From an uncultured Prevotella sp. (GTDB taxonomy: Bacteria > Bacteroidota > Bacteroidia > Bacteroidales > Bacteroidaceae): DNA of 23,361 nt. Shown piece after piece: positions 1 through 5,170 of this stretch (position 1 is the first letter of the stretch; each line of letters opens with the position of its first letter). Under the pieces are notes generated by a model, which saw nothing but the letters and a program-made list of their open reading frames with translations, was not told where the DNA came from and made no database searches. A program made the position numbers and the translations under genes. The stretch lies in assembly GCA_900314365.1 (NCBI GenBank), contig OMVH01000247.1:1-23361 (forward strand). Reading direction: 5' to 3'.

Positions 1-70
1 CGTGAAAGCCGTGCTCCACGGCAATTCCGTGCGCTCTATCTTTCAGCGCGTTCAACATTTCTGTGTTCAT
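1..70 (-). CDS. Partial CDS, probable MazG-like nucleotide pyrophosphohydrolase N-terminus
   Basis: An ATG at position 70 opens a frame that runs off the left edge of the window, so only the first 23 residues are visible. They include the stretch ALKDRAHGIAVEHGFH. This looks like the opening helix of phage MazG-like / NTP-PPase proteins, where an AxExGF(H) segment precedes the metal-binding ExxE helices. Those metal-binding helices lie outside the window, so the catalytic assignment is inference. It is the last visible gene of the leftward early operon, 16 bases after the gene ending at 87. If the call is right, it would hydrolyse nucleotide triphosphates in the cytoplasm during infection. 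An unrelated small phage protein remains possible. Confidence 0.5.
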   Translation of the reverse strand, partial: MNTEMLNALKDRAHGIAVEHGFH

Positions 71-86
71 AGTCTTTAATTTTTAT

Positions 87-302
87 TTATGCTTCCACGG
101 CTTCCCCGTCCACTAACTTATAGAACGTGTCTGCCTTTATTTTTCCTCCGTCAACCTTGAAAGCCTTGACCTCCTTGATGGGATAACCATTTACATCGTC
201 ATCCCAATCGCCTCGCTCTGTCAGCATGAGCCAACATCCGAGTGTGCCGGATGCTTTTGAGTCCTTGCCTGTAACGATAGCGATGGACTCTTTTCCTTCC
301 AC
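87..302 (-). CDS. DUF7666-like C-terminal domain protein, probably N-terminally truncated or frameshifted
   Basis: The frame gives 71 residues from a GTG, with the recognisable core VEGKESIAIVTGKDSKASG, then CWLMLTERGDW and a tail ending FYKLVDGEAVEA. I recall this core from the C-terminus of DUF7666-type proteins, whose upstream part is usually a run of NTG-containing repeats. The same frame stays open to about position 365 and reads SASTNTGDCSAAK just before the GTG, so coding-like sequence extends upstream without any ATG. An ATG at 369, overlapping the previous stop, opens a different frame (199-369, 56 aa, starting MTIEQYKELFRIHEHG) that would need a +1 shift to join this one. The gene therefore looks like the remnant of a longer gene, or contains a frameshift. 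Function unknown. Confidence 0.55.
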   Translation of the reverse strand: MEGKESIAIVTGKDSKASGTLGCWLMLTERGDWDDDVNGYPIKEVKAFKVDGGKIKADTFYKLVDGEAVEA

Positions 303-365
303 TTTTGCTGCGGAGCAGTCGCCCGTGTTCGTGGATGCGGAACAGCTCTTTGTATTGTTCGATAG

Positions 366-542
366 TCATTGTGTTATTGTATCTGCTATATAGAGTATTA
401 TTGCCATAAGCTCTACTCCCAAAACGGTGAGCCCAAGATAAACCGACAACTGGGAGGCGAGGCCAACAGTGCCGACGATAAAAATCAATGCTGACAGTGC
501 CAGCAAGATTAAGATGATAATGTTATACTTCTTCATTTTCAT
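366..542 (-). CDS. Small hydrophobic protein, 58 aa, probable two-helix membrane protein
   Basis: The frame starts at an ATG (position 542) with MKMKKYN, a short basic head. It continues with a hydrophobic run (IIILILLALSALIFIVGTVG), a brief polar turn near residues 30-35, and a second hydrophobic stretch (VYLGLTVLGVELMAIILYIA). This predicts two membrane helices with the basic head in the cytoplasm. The start overlaps the end of the cysteine-rich gene by 20 bases, and the stop TGA overlaps an ATG at 369, which is typical of translational coupling in this operon. No family is recognised. A holin-like role is conceivable from size and topology, but it sits in the early rather than the late operon, so I do not assign it. 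Confidence 0.65.
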   Translation of the reverse strand: MKMKKYNIIILILLALSALIFIVGTVGLASQLSVYLGLTVLGVELMAIILYIADTITQ

Positions 543-648
543 TGCAATTTGTTACTATTAAGTGCTCAACATAAATTCTGCGCTTCTCACACCACTTGCC
601 ATTGATACAGTTCCGTGCGTGCTTGCATCTTAAACAAAGATGCTTCAT
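523..648 (-). CDS. Small cysteine-rich protein, 41 aa, possible zinc-binding
   Basis: This 41-residue frame starts at an ATG at 648 whose ATGA overlaps the TGA stop of the helicase-loader gene, which supports its reality and its start. The N-terminal half reads MKHLCLRCKHARNCINGKWC, with cysteines at 5, 8, 14 and 20 (CxxC, then Cx5C), and one more at 35. That spacing suggests a small zinc-binding knuckle. Small proteins of this kind are common in phage early operons, but their roles are mostly unknown. The following membrane-protein gene starts inside its 3' end. Being under 60 codons, it is easily missed by gene callers. Confidence 0.65.
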   Translation of the reverse strand: MKHLCLRCKHARNCINGKWCEKRRIYVEHLIVTNCNENEEV

Positions 649-1307
649 CTGAAACTTGAATTTTTGAAAACTACAGGCATAAACATCTCATTGAACCTGT
701 CAGCCACCCTGCTGCCATAGCGCGGGCGAAACTCTGAGCTTTGCAGGTTTGATGATATAATCGTAAACAGCTGCGCCTCATACCGTCTCTCAATAAGCTC
801 TGTGACCGGGTTGACAATGTTTCCGTAATTAGAGACATCGGCAGGCTCAGTCCCTACATCATCAACGGCAAGCAGCGTCTCTTTAACGAGCCCTTGGAAG
901 ATTGAGCTGTCTTTAGAGACCGAAGCCCTTACGACGTCAAGAGCATGAATAAACCTAATACCAGACCAATTCTTCAAGTACCCAGTTCGGATTAAATAGT
1001 TCGTTGCATTTTGAATTGCGAGAAGCATCGTAGTTTTGCCGTTGCCTGGAAGCCCGAGGAATAGCAGGCCTTGACGCTTGCGGTTCTCAGAGAGGAATGC
1101 AGATATTTTGCTGATGTATTCGTCGATTTTATCGTTATCGACAACCTCTCTTCCTCTCGACTGAACCTCTGCATTATATGCAGCTTTAAGCAGAGCGAAG
1201 CAATTCTCATAAGGCATTTCCCATCTAAAAACGTCCCTCGAAATCCTTTGCCGACGTAGCAGTAACGTCAGCTGCTCTACGTCGATTGTATTTTTCTTTT
1301 TCTCCAT
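645..1307 (-). CDS. DnaC/IstB-like AAA+ ATPase, helicase loader
   Basis: The 220-residue protein has a Walker A motif GLPGNGKTT (residues 85-93), a Walker B LLAVDDVG (145-152), a sensor-I-like TIISSNL (182-188) and an arginine-rich end RYGSRVADRF (196-205). This is the DnaC/IstB pattern. It would load the host replicative helicase onto the phage origin. The start at 1307 overlaps the upstream replication gene by 83 bases. The in-frame Met31 (position 1217) would remove the overlap, but the residues before it (EQLTLLLRRQRISRDVFRW) look like a genuine helicase-interaction region, so I keep the longer form. Pairing with the adjacent initiator-like gene is the usual phage replication module. Confident in family, less so in the start. 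Confidence 0.88.
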   Translation of the reverse strand: MEKKKNTIDVEQLTLLLRRQRISRDVFRWEMPYENCFALLKAAYNAEVQSRGREVVDNDKIDEYISKISAFLSENRKRQGLLFLGLPGNGKTTMLLAIQNATNYLIRTGYLKNWSGIRFIHALDVVRASVSKDSSIFQGLVKETLLAVDDVGTEPADVSNYGNIVNPVTELIERRYEAQLFTIISSNLQSSEFRPRYGSRVADRFNEMFMPVVFKNSSFR

Positions 1308-1848
1308 TTGTCTTATTTATTTCCTTTCGTTTATTCAACCAGTTTACGAAATGCCTGCGTGCATCCGCCTCTGATGTATGATGTTTGTCGTTGCACTTGC
1401 AGTCAAGGTCGAAGTCTTGCAATTGCTTGTCGAAAGCCTCCTTTGTAAGCCCGAACTTCATCATCACGTTTTCACGCCAAACCTCGGCTGAGCTCATTGC
1501 CTCGATAAAGTTGTTGTCGGGCTGTTGATCCATGCTCTTAGGTGGTGTGATATAGTTGTAGTTGGAGTAGTTAAGGATAGTTATCACTCTTGCCTTAATA
1601 CCCTCTGTCTTTTGAGCGATGCTGCCTGATGTCTCAAGCTTCTTTAAGCAGTTCCAGATTGTGGATCTCGGGAGCCCTGTCTTACCGCAAAGGTCATTAA
1701 TTGAGGTTGTGACCTCTGTGAATGTGCCGTCCTTGCTCTGAGTCGTGTGCGCCATGAGCAGCAGGGTCATGAAGACGTGCACCATCCGGGAATTGTGGTA
1801 CCACTCCCAATCCATTATCTTGCGATGTATCTTAATCCATCCGTTCAT
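1225..1848 (-). CDS. Phage replication initiator / DnaD-like winged-helix protein
   Basis: The 207-residue protein begins MNGWIKIHRKIMDWEWY, the W-x-K-ihRkil-dweWY opening of phage replisome organisers. A helix-turn-helix follows (SINDLCGKTGLPRSTIWNCL, about residues 48-67). The C-terminal part has DARRHFVNWLNKRK (about 162-175), resembling the small C-terminal domain of Bacteroidota phage replication proteins. It probably binds the phage origin and recruits the helicase loader encoded just downstream. It overlaps the VRR-NUC gene by 4 bases (ATGA) and the loader by 83. No iterated DNA repeat is obvious inside its coding region. Family fit is good, but the exact biochemical role is inferred from position. 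Confidence 0.75.
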   Translation of the reverse strand: MNGWIKIHRKIMDWEWYHNSRMVHVFMTLLLMAHTTQSKDGTFTEVTTSINDLCGKTGLPRSTIWNCLKKLETSGSIAQKTEGIKARVITILNYSNYNYITPPKSMDQQPDNNFIEAMSSAEVWRENVMMKFGLTKEAFDKQLQDFDLDCKCNDKHHTSEADARRHFVNWLNKRKEINKTNGEKEKYNRRRAADVTATSAKDFEGRF

Positions 1849-2240
1849 TTGTCCGATAGATAATCCCTAATCTCGGCCATAAAGCCGTCAAGGGAGCGTG
1901 CAACGATGTATTTGTAGCCTTGACGCTCAACGGACTCTTGGAAAAGCTTTTGCGCTGCCCTTTGAACGCCCTTAGCAGTCTTCATCTCGATGCACAGAGC
2001 GTGGAAGTGCTTATTAGGCACCAAGAGTAAGAGGTCGGATACGCCTGCGAGCTGTCCTTCTGCCTTCATATCGCGTGCCGTTTTTGCCAATCTGTAGCCT
2101 CCGTTCGGAACACTGAAAAGCAGGGAGCGGTAACGGGGAAACTGGCAGCGAAACCACGTCACACAAGCACACTGAATACGGTGTTCCTCGTTCTGATGTG
2201 GGTGGTGAGGCTCAAAGCCAAGGTCAAAGCCAAAATCCAT
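1845..2240 (-). CDS. VRR-NUC domain nuclease
   Basis: This 131-residue protein carries the compact VRR-NUC / PD-(D/E)xK-type core: EEH near residues 18-20, SVPNGGYR (43-50), GQLAGVSDLLLL (62-73, with the metal-binding Asp69), CIEMKTAKG (83-91, Glu85 and Lys87), then glutamines at 93 and 97. Stand-alone VRR-NUC proteins in phages are thought to act on branched DNA, as Holliday-junction resolvase-like enzymes, during recombination or before packaging. It lies between the recombination and replication genes of the early operon and has a 4-base overlap with the next gene. The family assignment is firm. The in vivo substrate is inferred. Confidence 0.88.
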   Translation of the reverse strand: MDFGFDLGFEPHHPHQNEEHRIQCACVTWFRCQFPRYRSLLFSVPNGGYRLAKTARDMKAEGQLAGVSDLLLLVPNKHFHALCIEMKTAKGVQRAAQKLFQESVERQGYKYIVARSLDGFMAEIRDYLSDK

Positions 2241-2244
2241 ATTT

Positions 2245-2349
2245 TTATCGTTTCTTATTTATCCAATTCTCAGTAGAGCGTCTGAGGCCAGACAGGACAG
2301 CCTTTTGAACTGCCTGCCTGTAAACCTCGGGCACTCTGTACTGGCTCAT
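2245..2349 (-). CDS. Small hypothetical protein, 34 aa (48 aa if a GTG start is used)
   Basis: The gap between the exonuclease and VRR-NUC genes is filled by a short open frame ending RRSTENWINKKR. From the ATG at 2349 it encodes 34 residues beginning MSQYRVPEVYRQAVQKAVLS. A GTG at 2391 would add 14 residues and overlap the exonuclease gene by 17 bases, and a stop lies directly before that GTG. The sequence is helical and basic and resembles nothing I can name. Its fit between two coupled genes on the same strand is the main reason for listing it. Confidence 0.5.
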   Translation of the reverse strand: MSQYRVPEVYRQAVQKAVLSGLRRSTENWINKKR

Positions 2350-2374
2350 CACATTTTCGGTGAGCTCGCTAATG

Positions 2375-3073
2375 TCACTTTCCCAACTCACCCTTCACAA
2401 TTTGGTCAATAAGTTCGTTAGCCTCAGTCACTCGTTTCTCCATCTCTTCGACTGCCGAATCTATCTTGCAGATTTCGACTACATGAAGCGGCTCTGTAAG
2501 GAACGGACAGTAGCAGACGAAGAATCCTTTGGTGCAGCCAGTACAGACCATCTCTGCCTGCATCTGCCAAAAATATTCCGGCTTGACGTTGAGAAGTGCA
2601 TCTGTATCATGTACCTTTGTGCGGTACTGTACGTAGATTTTGATTGCAGGGCACTTAACCTCTATGACCGCCATGCCTCCTTTGCCGTCAAAGTCCCTAA
2701 TGAGGCCGTCTGGCGATGCCGCAAAATCTTGGATGGTGGGATGCAGACAGCTTCCAACCTCCAACATCTCTTTATCGGGGAATCTGACCTGCATAAACAG
2801 CTTCTTTGCCTCAGCCTCGTGGTCTATGCCGTATTGCATCTGCTTAGTGGTCGAGTTGACGACATCCAAATAGCCCTCAAAGTTATAGTCATCGTTTACG
2901 ATGTCGGGGTTTAACATCCGCTCGGCTGCAATTTGGTAGATGTAAGACATCCCTGTTTGAGTAAATGCTTCCTTTCTGCCTTTGCCTATCAGCACTGAGA
3001 CCATGCTGCCTGTTATATGTCCGAGCCGTGACCTGTACCAGTCAAGGCTTCTTTGCTCATCATTTTGTATCAT
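2375..3073 (-). CDS. YqaJ-like / lambda-exonuclease family recombination nuclease
   Basis: The 232-residue protein shows the lambda-exo/YqaJ signature in order: QRSLDWYRSRLGHITGS (about 7-23), GIDHEAEA (82-89, Glu86), ASPDGLI (119-125, Asp122), VIEVKCP (136-142, Glu138 and Lys140) and YFWQMQAEM (167-175, catalytic-region Gln). It would resect one strand of double-stranded DNA ends to expose single strands for annealing. Its start overlaps the end of the putative annealing-protein gene by 14 bases, the standard two-gene phage recombination unit. It then leads into a small unknown gene and a VRR-NUC nuclease. The family call is strong. Confidence 0.9.
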   Translation of the reverse strand: MIQNDEQRSLDWYRSRLGHITGSMVSVLIGKGRKEAFTQTGMSYIYQIAAERMLNPDIVNDDYNFEGYLDVVNSTTKQMQYGIDHEAEAKKLFMQVRFPDKEMLEVGSCLHPTIQDFAASPDGLIRDFDGKGGMAVIEVKCPAIKIYVQYRTKVHDTDALLNVKPEYFWQMQAEMVCTGCTKGFFVCYCPFLTEPLHVVEICKIDSAVEEMEKRVTEANELIDQIVKGELGK

Positions 3074-3890
3074 TTTTGCCCTCCTTTACCCTGTTAGCTG
3101 CCAATGCTGCAATATCAGCCTCAGCCTGCTGCTTACGGTATGGCTTCATGACTTCCTCGATGGTCGTGTCACCGTCTTTCAGACTCTGTGCTATACCAAG
3201 GAGCATCGAAATTTGCTCAGCCTTTATCTGGTTGACGGTCTGCTTACCACACAACATGACGACCTCCTTTTCTGAGACTCCGTACTCATCGTGGAAAAAG
3301 TCGATACATTTCTTCCGCCTTGACACCAGCTGCTCCTCAGTTGACAGGTCACCGGTAATCATGTGCTGCGCTGCATTATAGACTTTATCTGTTATAACGC
3401 GTGGGATCACAGAGAAAACAGCATTGCGGTAGGCTATAGAGTTTGCCGCGTTGCCTGTAACGGTTATCATGTCATCGCTGAAGCGCCTGCCGCCTTTGCC
3501 GATGATGGAGCGCCTAACCTCAAAAGCCGTTGCAACGTTGTTTTCGAGGTCCCAGCATGTTCCGCGGCTAATAATCTGCTTGTCGGTTATCTGCACGACT
3601 TTGGCCTCAGCGCGGATATTACCGTAGTTTGAAACTATGAGCTTCGCGAGGTGTACCGATGGTCCGGTGATGGGTTTACCTCCACGCGGGAGAGCGTAGC
3701 TCATAGACTGAGCCGTTTCTACGTCCATCGTTGCCATGGCAATAGAGTTGTTCAGCGCCCGCTTGATGTCACGGGGATACTGCTTAGCGGTTGCAACCTG
3801 AGAGTCCACATTGGCCCTCTCCACGGGGTCAGCCAGCTGTTGTAAGTTTTCTGAGGGAGCTGACAAAACCTCATATTGAGCATCTTCCAT
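3060..3890 (-). CDS. Putative phage single-strand annealing recombinase
   Basis: This 276-residue protein contains SYALPRGGKPITGPSVHLAK (about 64-83), then a conserved-looking DLENNVATAFEVRRSI, GGRRFSDDMITVTGNAANSIAYRN and VIPRVITDKVY. I recognise this block from phage proteins that sit beside YqaJ/lambda-type exonucleases, but I cannot place it with certainty in RecT, Erf or Rad52-type families. The role (annealing complementary single strands in phage recombination) is therefore inferred mostly from the 14-base overlap with the exonuclease gene. The C-terminus is basic and helical (YRKQQAEADIAALAANRVKEGK). It could alternatively be another ssDNA-binding protein of the module. Confidence 0.65.
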   Translation of the reverse strand: MEDAQYEVLSAPSENLQQLADPVERANVDSQVATAKQYPRDIKRALNNSIAMATMDVETAQSMSYALPRGGKPITGPSVHLAKLIVSNYGNIRAEAKVVQITDKQIISRGTCWDLENNVATAFEVRRSIIGKGGRRFSDDMITVTGNAANSIAYRNAVFSVIPRVITDKVYNAAQHMITGDLSTEEQLVSRRKKCIDFFHDEYGVSEKEVVMLCGKQTVNQIKAEQISMLLGIAQSLKDGDTTIEEVMKPYRKQQAEADIAALAANRVKEGKNDTK

Positions 3891-3903
3891 AATTCTGAAT
3901 TGT

Positions 3904-4002
3904 TTATTCTTCGAAGTTATTAATGATTTCTTTCCACTCTTCGGGGGTATGCCCTGCTACAATAAGCACGGCGATTGAGATAATATAAAATAGCACCATC
4001 AT
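3904..4002 (-). CDS. Micro-protein, 32 aa, single predicted membrane helix
   Basis: An ATG at 4002 overlaps the TGA stop of the HTH gene and opens a 32-residue frame that begins MMVLFYIISIAVLIVAG and ends TPEEWKEIINNFEE. It predicts one short membrane helix directly at the N-terminus, then an acidic amphipathic tail. The stop is 13 bases before the start of the putative annealing protein, so it fills a gap that would otherwise be empty in a very compact operon. A second ATG follows immediately. It is unlike any family I know. Small single-helix phage proteins can act on host membranes, but no function can be claimed here. Confidence 0.55.
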   Translation of the reverse strand: MMVLFYIISIAVLIVAGHTPEEWKEIINNFEE

Positions 4003-4199
4003 AGCTGTTTGCCTTTCTCGACGAATCTGTCAACGTCCGCCTTTTTGTAGAATATCATTTTGTTGCCGAATGGCTTGTAGTAGCGCAATCTCCCGGATTC
4101 GCGGATAGAGCGGATGTAGTCCGTACTCACTCCGAGATACTTGGCAACTTCGTGCGCTGTAAGCCAAATTTTCTCTGTCTCAACTACTTTCCCTCTCAT
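3999..4199 (-). CDS. Excisionase-like helix-turn-helix protein (MerR/HTH_17 type)
   Basis: The 66-residue protein contains LTAHEVAKYLGVSTDYIRSI (residues 13-32) followed by RESGRLRYYKPFGNKMIFYKKADVDRFVE. This is the classic small winged-HTH (HTH_17 / excisionase) layout: a recognition helix after LGVS, a wing with RYYKPFGNKMIFYKK, and a closing helix starting at DVDRF. Such proteins either direct the integrase towards excision or act as early regulators. Only one appears in the window, so it is the best candidate for the excisionase partner of the integrase at 6579-7709, although it lies in the opposite operon. It overlaps both neighbours by 4 bases. Confidence 0.75.
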   Translation of the reverse strand: MRGKVVETEKIWLTAHEVAKYLGVSTDYIRSIRESGRLRYYKPFGNKMIFYKKADVDRFVEKGKQL

Positions 4200-4465
4200 A
4201 GTTTTGATTCTAATTCTTCGAGGTCAGAGAGCCAGGCTCTCAGCTCTTCGACTCTTTTTCTCCATGCTGCGTGTCTGGTAAGCTCGAAACCGTCATCTAT
4301 ATAGTTAGATATTGTGCAGGAACCATTATCTTCGCTGTACGCTAAGATTAAGTCCTTGTCTTCGTTAATATGGAACACTTCAAATTCCTCTACTGTTGTT
4401 CTGAGACAGTAATAGAGCTTGTCGCCCACTTTGACGCCAGCCTTGATTAGTTCACTTGCTTTCAT
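4196..4465 (-). CDS. Hypothetical early protein, 89 aa
   Basis: The protein starts MKASELIKAGVKVGDKLYYC, continues with a probable small beta domain (LRTTVEEFEVFHINEDKDLILAYSEDNGSCTISNYIDDGFELTR) and ends in a charged helix (WRKRVEELRAWLSDLEELESKL). The C-terminus looks like a coiled-coil or dimer helix. It overlaps the HTH gene by 4 bases and the upstream gene by 14, so it is a normal member of the leftward operon. I do not recognise the family. A small regulatory or host-takeover protein is possible but not supported by any motif. Confidence 0.65.
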   Translation of the reverse strand: MKASELIKAGVKVGDKLYYCLRTTVEEFEVFHINEDKDLILAYSEDNGSCTISNYIDDGFELTRHAAWRKRVEELRAWLSDLEELESKL

Positions 4466-4664
4466 AGTCCCTTGCTTTGCACATTACGATGAATGTATTG
4501 TCGTGATTGTCTCTGACAGAAAATCTCCTGTCAAAGATACGCCCGTACTTGGAGCAAATCGTTTTTGCTGTCTCGAACTCTCGCGGCGTTTTATACTCGA
4601 ACACTTTTGCGCTTCCGACCTTCATCTGTTCAAGGTCTGACACTCCCATTTTCTTCAGTTTCAT
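4452..4664 (-). CDS. Hypothetical early protein, 70 aa
   Basis: The frame begins MKLKKMGVSDLEQMKVGSAK and continues VFEYKTPREFETAKTICSKYGRIFDRRFSVRDNHDNTFIVMCKA. The pattern suggests a compact alpha/beta fold with a central helix (PREFETAKTICSKYG) and two strands after it. The start overlaps the stop of the preceding 37-aa frame (ATGA), and the end overlaps the next gene by 14 bases. Nothing recognisable by family. The N-terminal LEQMKVGSAKVF phrase resembles other small Bacteroidota phage early proteins in style only. Confidence 0.65.
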   Translation of the reverse strand: MKLKKMGVSDLEQMKVGSAKVFEYKTPREFETAKTICSKYGRIFDRRFSVRDNHDNTFIVMCKARDYESK

Positions 4665-4774
4665 TTTATGCTATTTTGAATTTTCCGTCCAAGAATCCGT
4701 TGATGAAATACTGCTGTCCCTGCTGTTCGAATTTCTCCGAACTCGGGATTGTTGAAAACTTGTATATCTTCCAT
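4661..4774 (-). CDS. First leftward early ORF, 37 aa; N-terminus like Bro-N antirepressors, probably truncated
   Basis: An ATG at 4774, after an A/G-rich stretch (AAGAAAGGAAACGAT), opens 37 codons that end in a TGA overlapping the next start (ATGA). The first 21 residues include IQVFNNPEFGEIRTAGTA, which closely resembles the opening strand of Bro-N/antirepressor proteins (consensus-like IQ-F-N-x-FG-IR). The remaining residues (VFHQRILGRKIQNSIK) do not continue the domain. The alternative frame over the same 3' half ends EQQGQQYFINGFLDGKFKIA and also stops one base before the next gene, so a small deletion or frameshift may have created this short gene. As first gene after the early promoter, an antirepressor remnant fits. 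Confidence 0.5.
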   Translation of the reverse strand: MEDIQVFNNPEFGEIRTAGTAVFHQRILGRKIQNSIK

Positions 4775-4796
4775 ATCGTTTCCTTTCTTTGTTAAG

Positions 4797-4839
4797 CATC
4801 CGGGCCTTGGAAGGACATTGTAACTGTCTGGCCCGGATG
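4797..4839 (-). promoter_or_regulatory. Inverted repeat in the early-operon leader RNA
   Basis: A perfect 10-bp inverted repeat, CATCCGGGCC (4797-4806) and GGCCCGGATG (4830-4839), encloses 23 bases. In the leftward transcript it forms a GC-rich stem ending 22 bases before the first early ATG (4774). No T-run follows on either strand, so it does not look like a terminator. A translational control element, RNA-stability stem or protein-binding site is possible. Confidence 0.5.
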
Positions 4840-4957
4840 TGGTTATTTACTTGTGGGGATTATTTCGCCCCACGTTAATAGTTCTCGTAATTTGAATCTG
4901 ATTGTGTTTGTACCAATAAGTCAAAGACCGCTCCGAGAGAAAAATCTCTCAAATTGT

Positions 4958-4988
4958 TTTGAGCGAAACGAAAAATAATCTATATTTG
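4958..4988 (+). promoter_or_regulatory. Consensus Bacteroidota promoter, rightward, upstream of the repressor
   Basis: TTTG (4958-4961), 19 bases, then TATATTTG (4981-4988) followed by C is a full match to the Bacteroidota -33/-7 pattern. The predicted transcript begins near 4995. An inverted repeat, CTCAAA-ttgt-TTTGAG (4948-4963), overlaps the -33 box, and another, GAGAGA-AAAA-TCTCTC (4935-4950), lies just before it; either could bind a regulator. The promoter faces the leftward early promoter head-on, with start sites only about 75 bases apart. Confidence 0.75.
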
Positions 4989-4994
4989 CAGTGG

Positions 4995-5045
4995 ATGATA
5001 CATAGATGGAGGGTGGCCTTTATATGGGCTGCCTCTCTTTCGTTT
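4995..5045 (+). ncRNA. Candidate short RNA / attenuated leader from the rightward promoter
   Basis: The transcript from the promoter at 4958-4988 would enter a hairpin almost at once. The arms are GAGGGTGGCC (5009-5018) and GGCTGCCTC (5027-5035), about 9 bp with one bulge, and the stem is followed by the pyrimidine-rich run TCTTTCGTTT. This predicts a short RNA of about 45-50 bases or an attenuated leader of the repressor mRNA. It lies antisense to the first part of the leftward early transcript. A 24-codon frame (4995-5069) also starts at its predicted 5' end, with three Trp codons, so a leader peptide is an alternative reading. Confidence 0.45.
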
Positions 5046-5052
5046 GCCCGAT

Positions 5053-5074
5053 GTTGGTTATTTAATTAACCAAC
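5053..5074. promoter_or_regulatory. Palindrome at the predicted start of the early transcript
   Basis: GTTGGTTA (5053-5060) and TAACCAAC (5067-5074) form a perfect 8-bp inverted repeat around TTTAAT. The leftward promoter predicts a start near 5072, so the palindrome covers the first 20 or so bases of that RNA. It could be a protein-binding site at the start point or a 5' protective stem-loop. Confidence 0.5.
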
Positions 5075-5078
5075 GATG

Positions 5079-5110
5079 CAAAGGTAAGATAATTTATCTT
5101 CACAATCAAA
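5079..5110 (-). promoter_or_regulatory. Leftward early promoter
   Basis: On the minus strand, TTTG (5110-5107), 20 bases, then TACCTTTG (5086-5079) fits the Bacteroidota -33/-7 consensus. Transcription would start near 5072 and run through a leader of about 300 bases into the first early ORF at 4774. A palindrome shared with two other nearby sites sits exactly in its spacer (5085-5101), as expected for repression by the neighbouring repressor. Confidence 0.75.
5085..5101. promoter_or_regulatory. Operator-like palindrome O1, in the spacer of the early promoter
   Basis: The core GATAA-T-TTATC (5088-5098) lies in a longer palindrome AAGATAA-T-TTATCTT (5086-5100). It is centred at 5093, between the two boxes of the leftward promoter. 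The same GATAA-N-TTATC core recurs at 5300-5310. Binding of the repressor encoded at 5171-5803 would block early transcription. This assignment is inference from position and repetition. Confidence 0.6.
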
Positions 5111-5113
5111 TAT

Positions 5114-5145
5114 TTTGATGAGTATTTATCATCGGAATAGGTTAT
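5114..5145 (+). promoter_or_regulatory. Probable repressor promoter (weak match)
   Basis: TTTG (5114-5117), 20 bases, then TAGGTTAT (5138-5145) is a partial match to the -33/-7 pattern (four of the six conserved -7 bases). It would give a leader of roughly 20 bases before the repressor ATG at 5171. It stands back-to-back with the leftward promoter (-33 boxes only 3 bases apart), and operator-like site O2 covers its -33 edge and spacer. A palindrome TAGAAT-A-ATTCTA (5148-5160) lies just downstream, in the predicted leader. Autoregulation is therefore likely. Confidence 0.45.
5117..5133. promoter_or_regulatory. Operator-like palindrome O2, in the repressor promoter
   Basis: GATGAGTA-T-TTATCATC is an imperfect copy of the perfect 17-mer at 5297-5313: the right half is identical, and the left half differs at two positions. 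Its centre (5125) lies 32 bp from that of O1, about three helical turns, which would allow cooperative binding of two repressor dimers on one DNA face. Confidence 0.5.
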
Positions 5146-5170
5146 ATAGAATAATTCTAAATAAATAGAT

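Noticed and set aside
2360..2914. 184-codon plus-strand frame opposite the exonuclease
   Set aside because: It lies entirely opposite a gene with clear catalytic motifs. Its sequence shows no family features and its length reflects base composition of the opposite strand.
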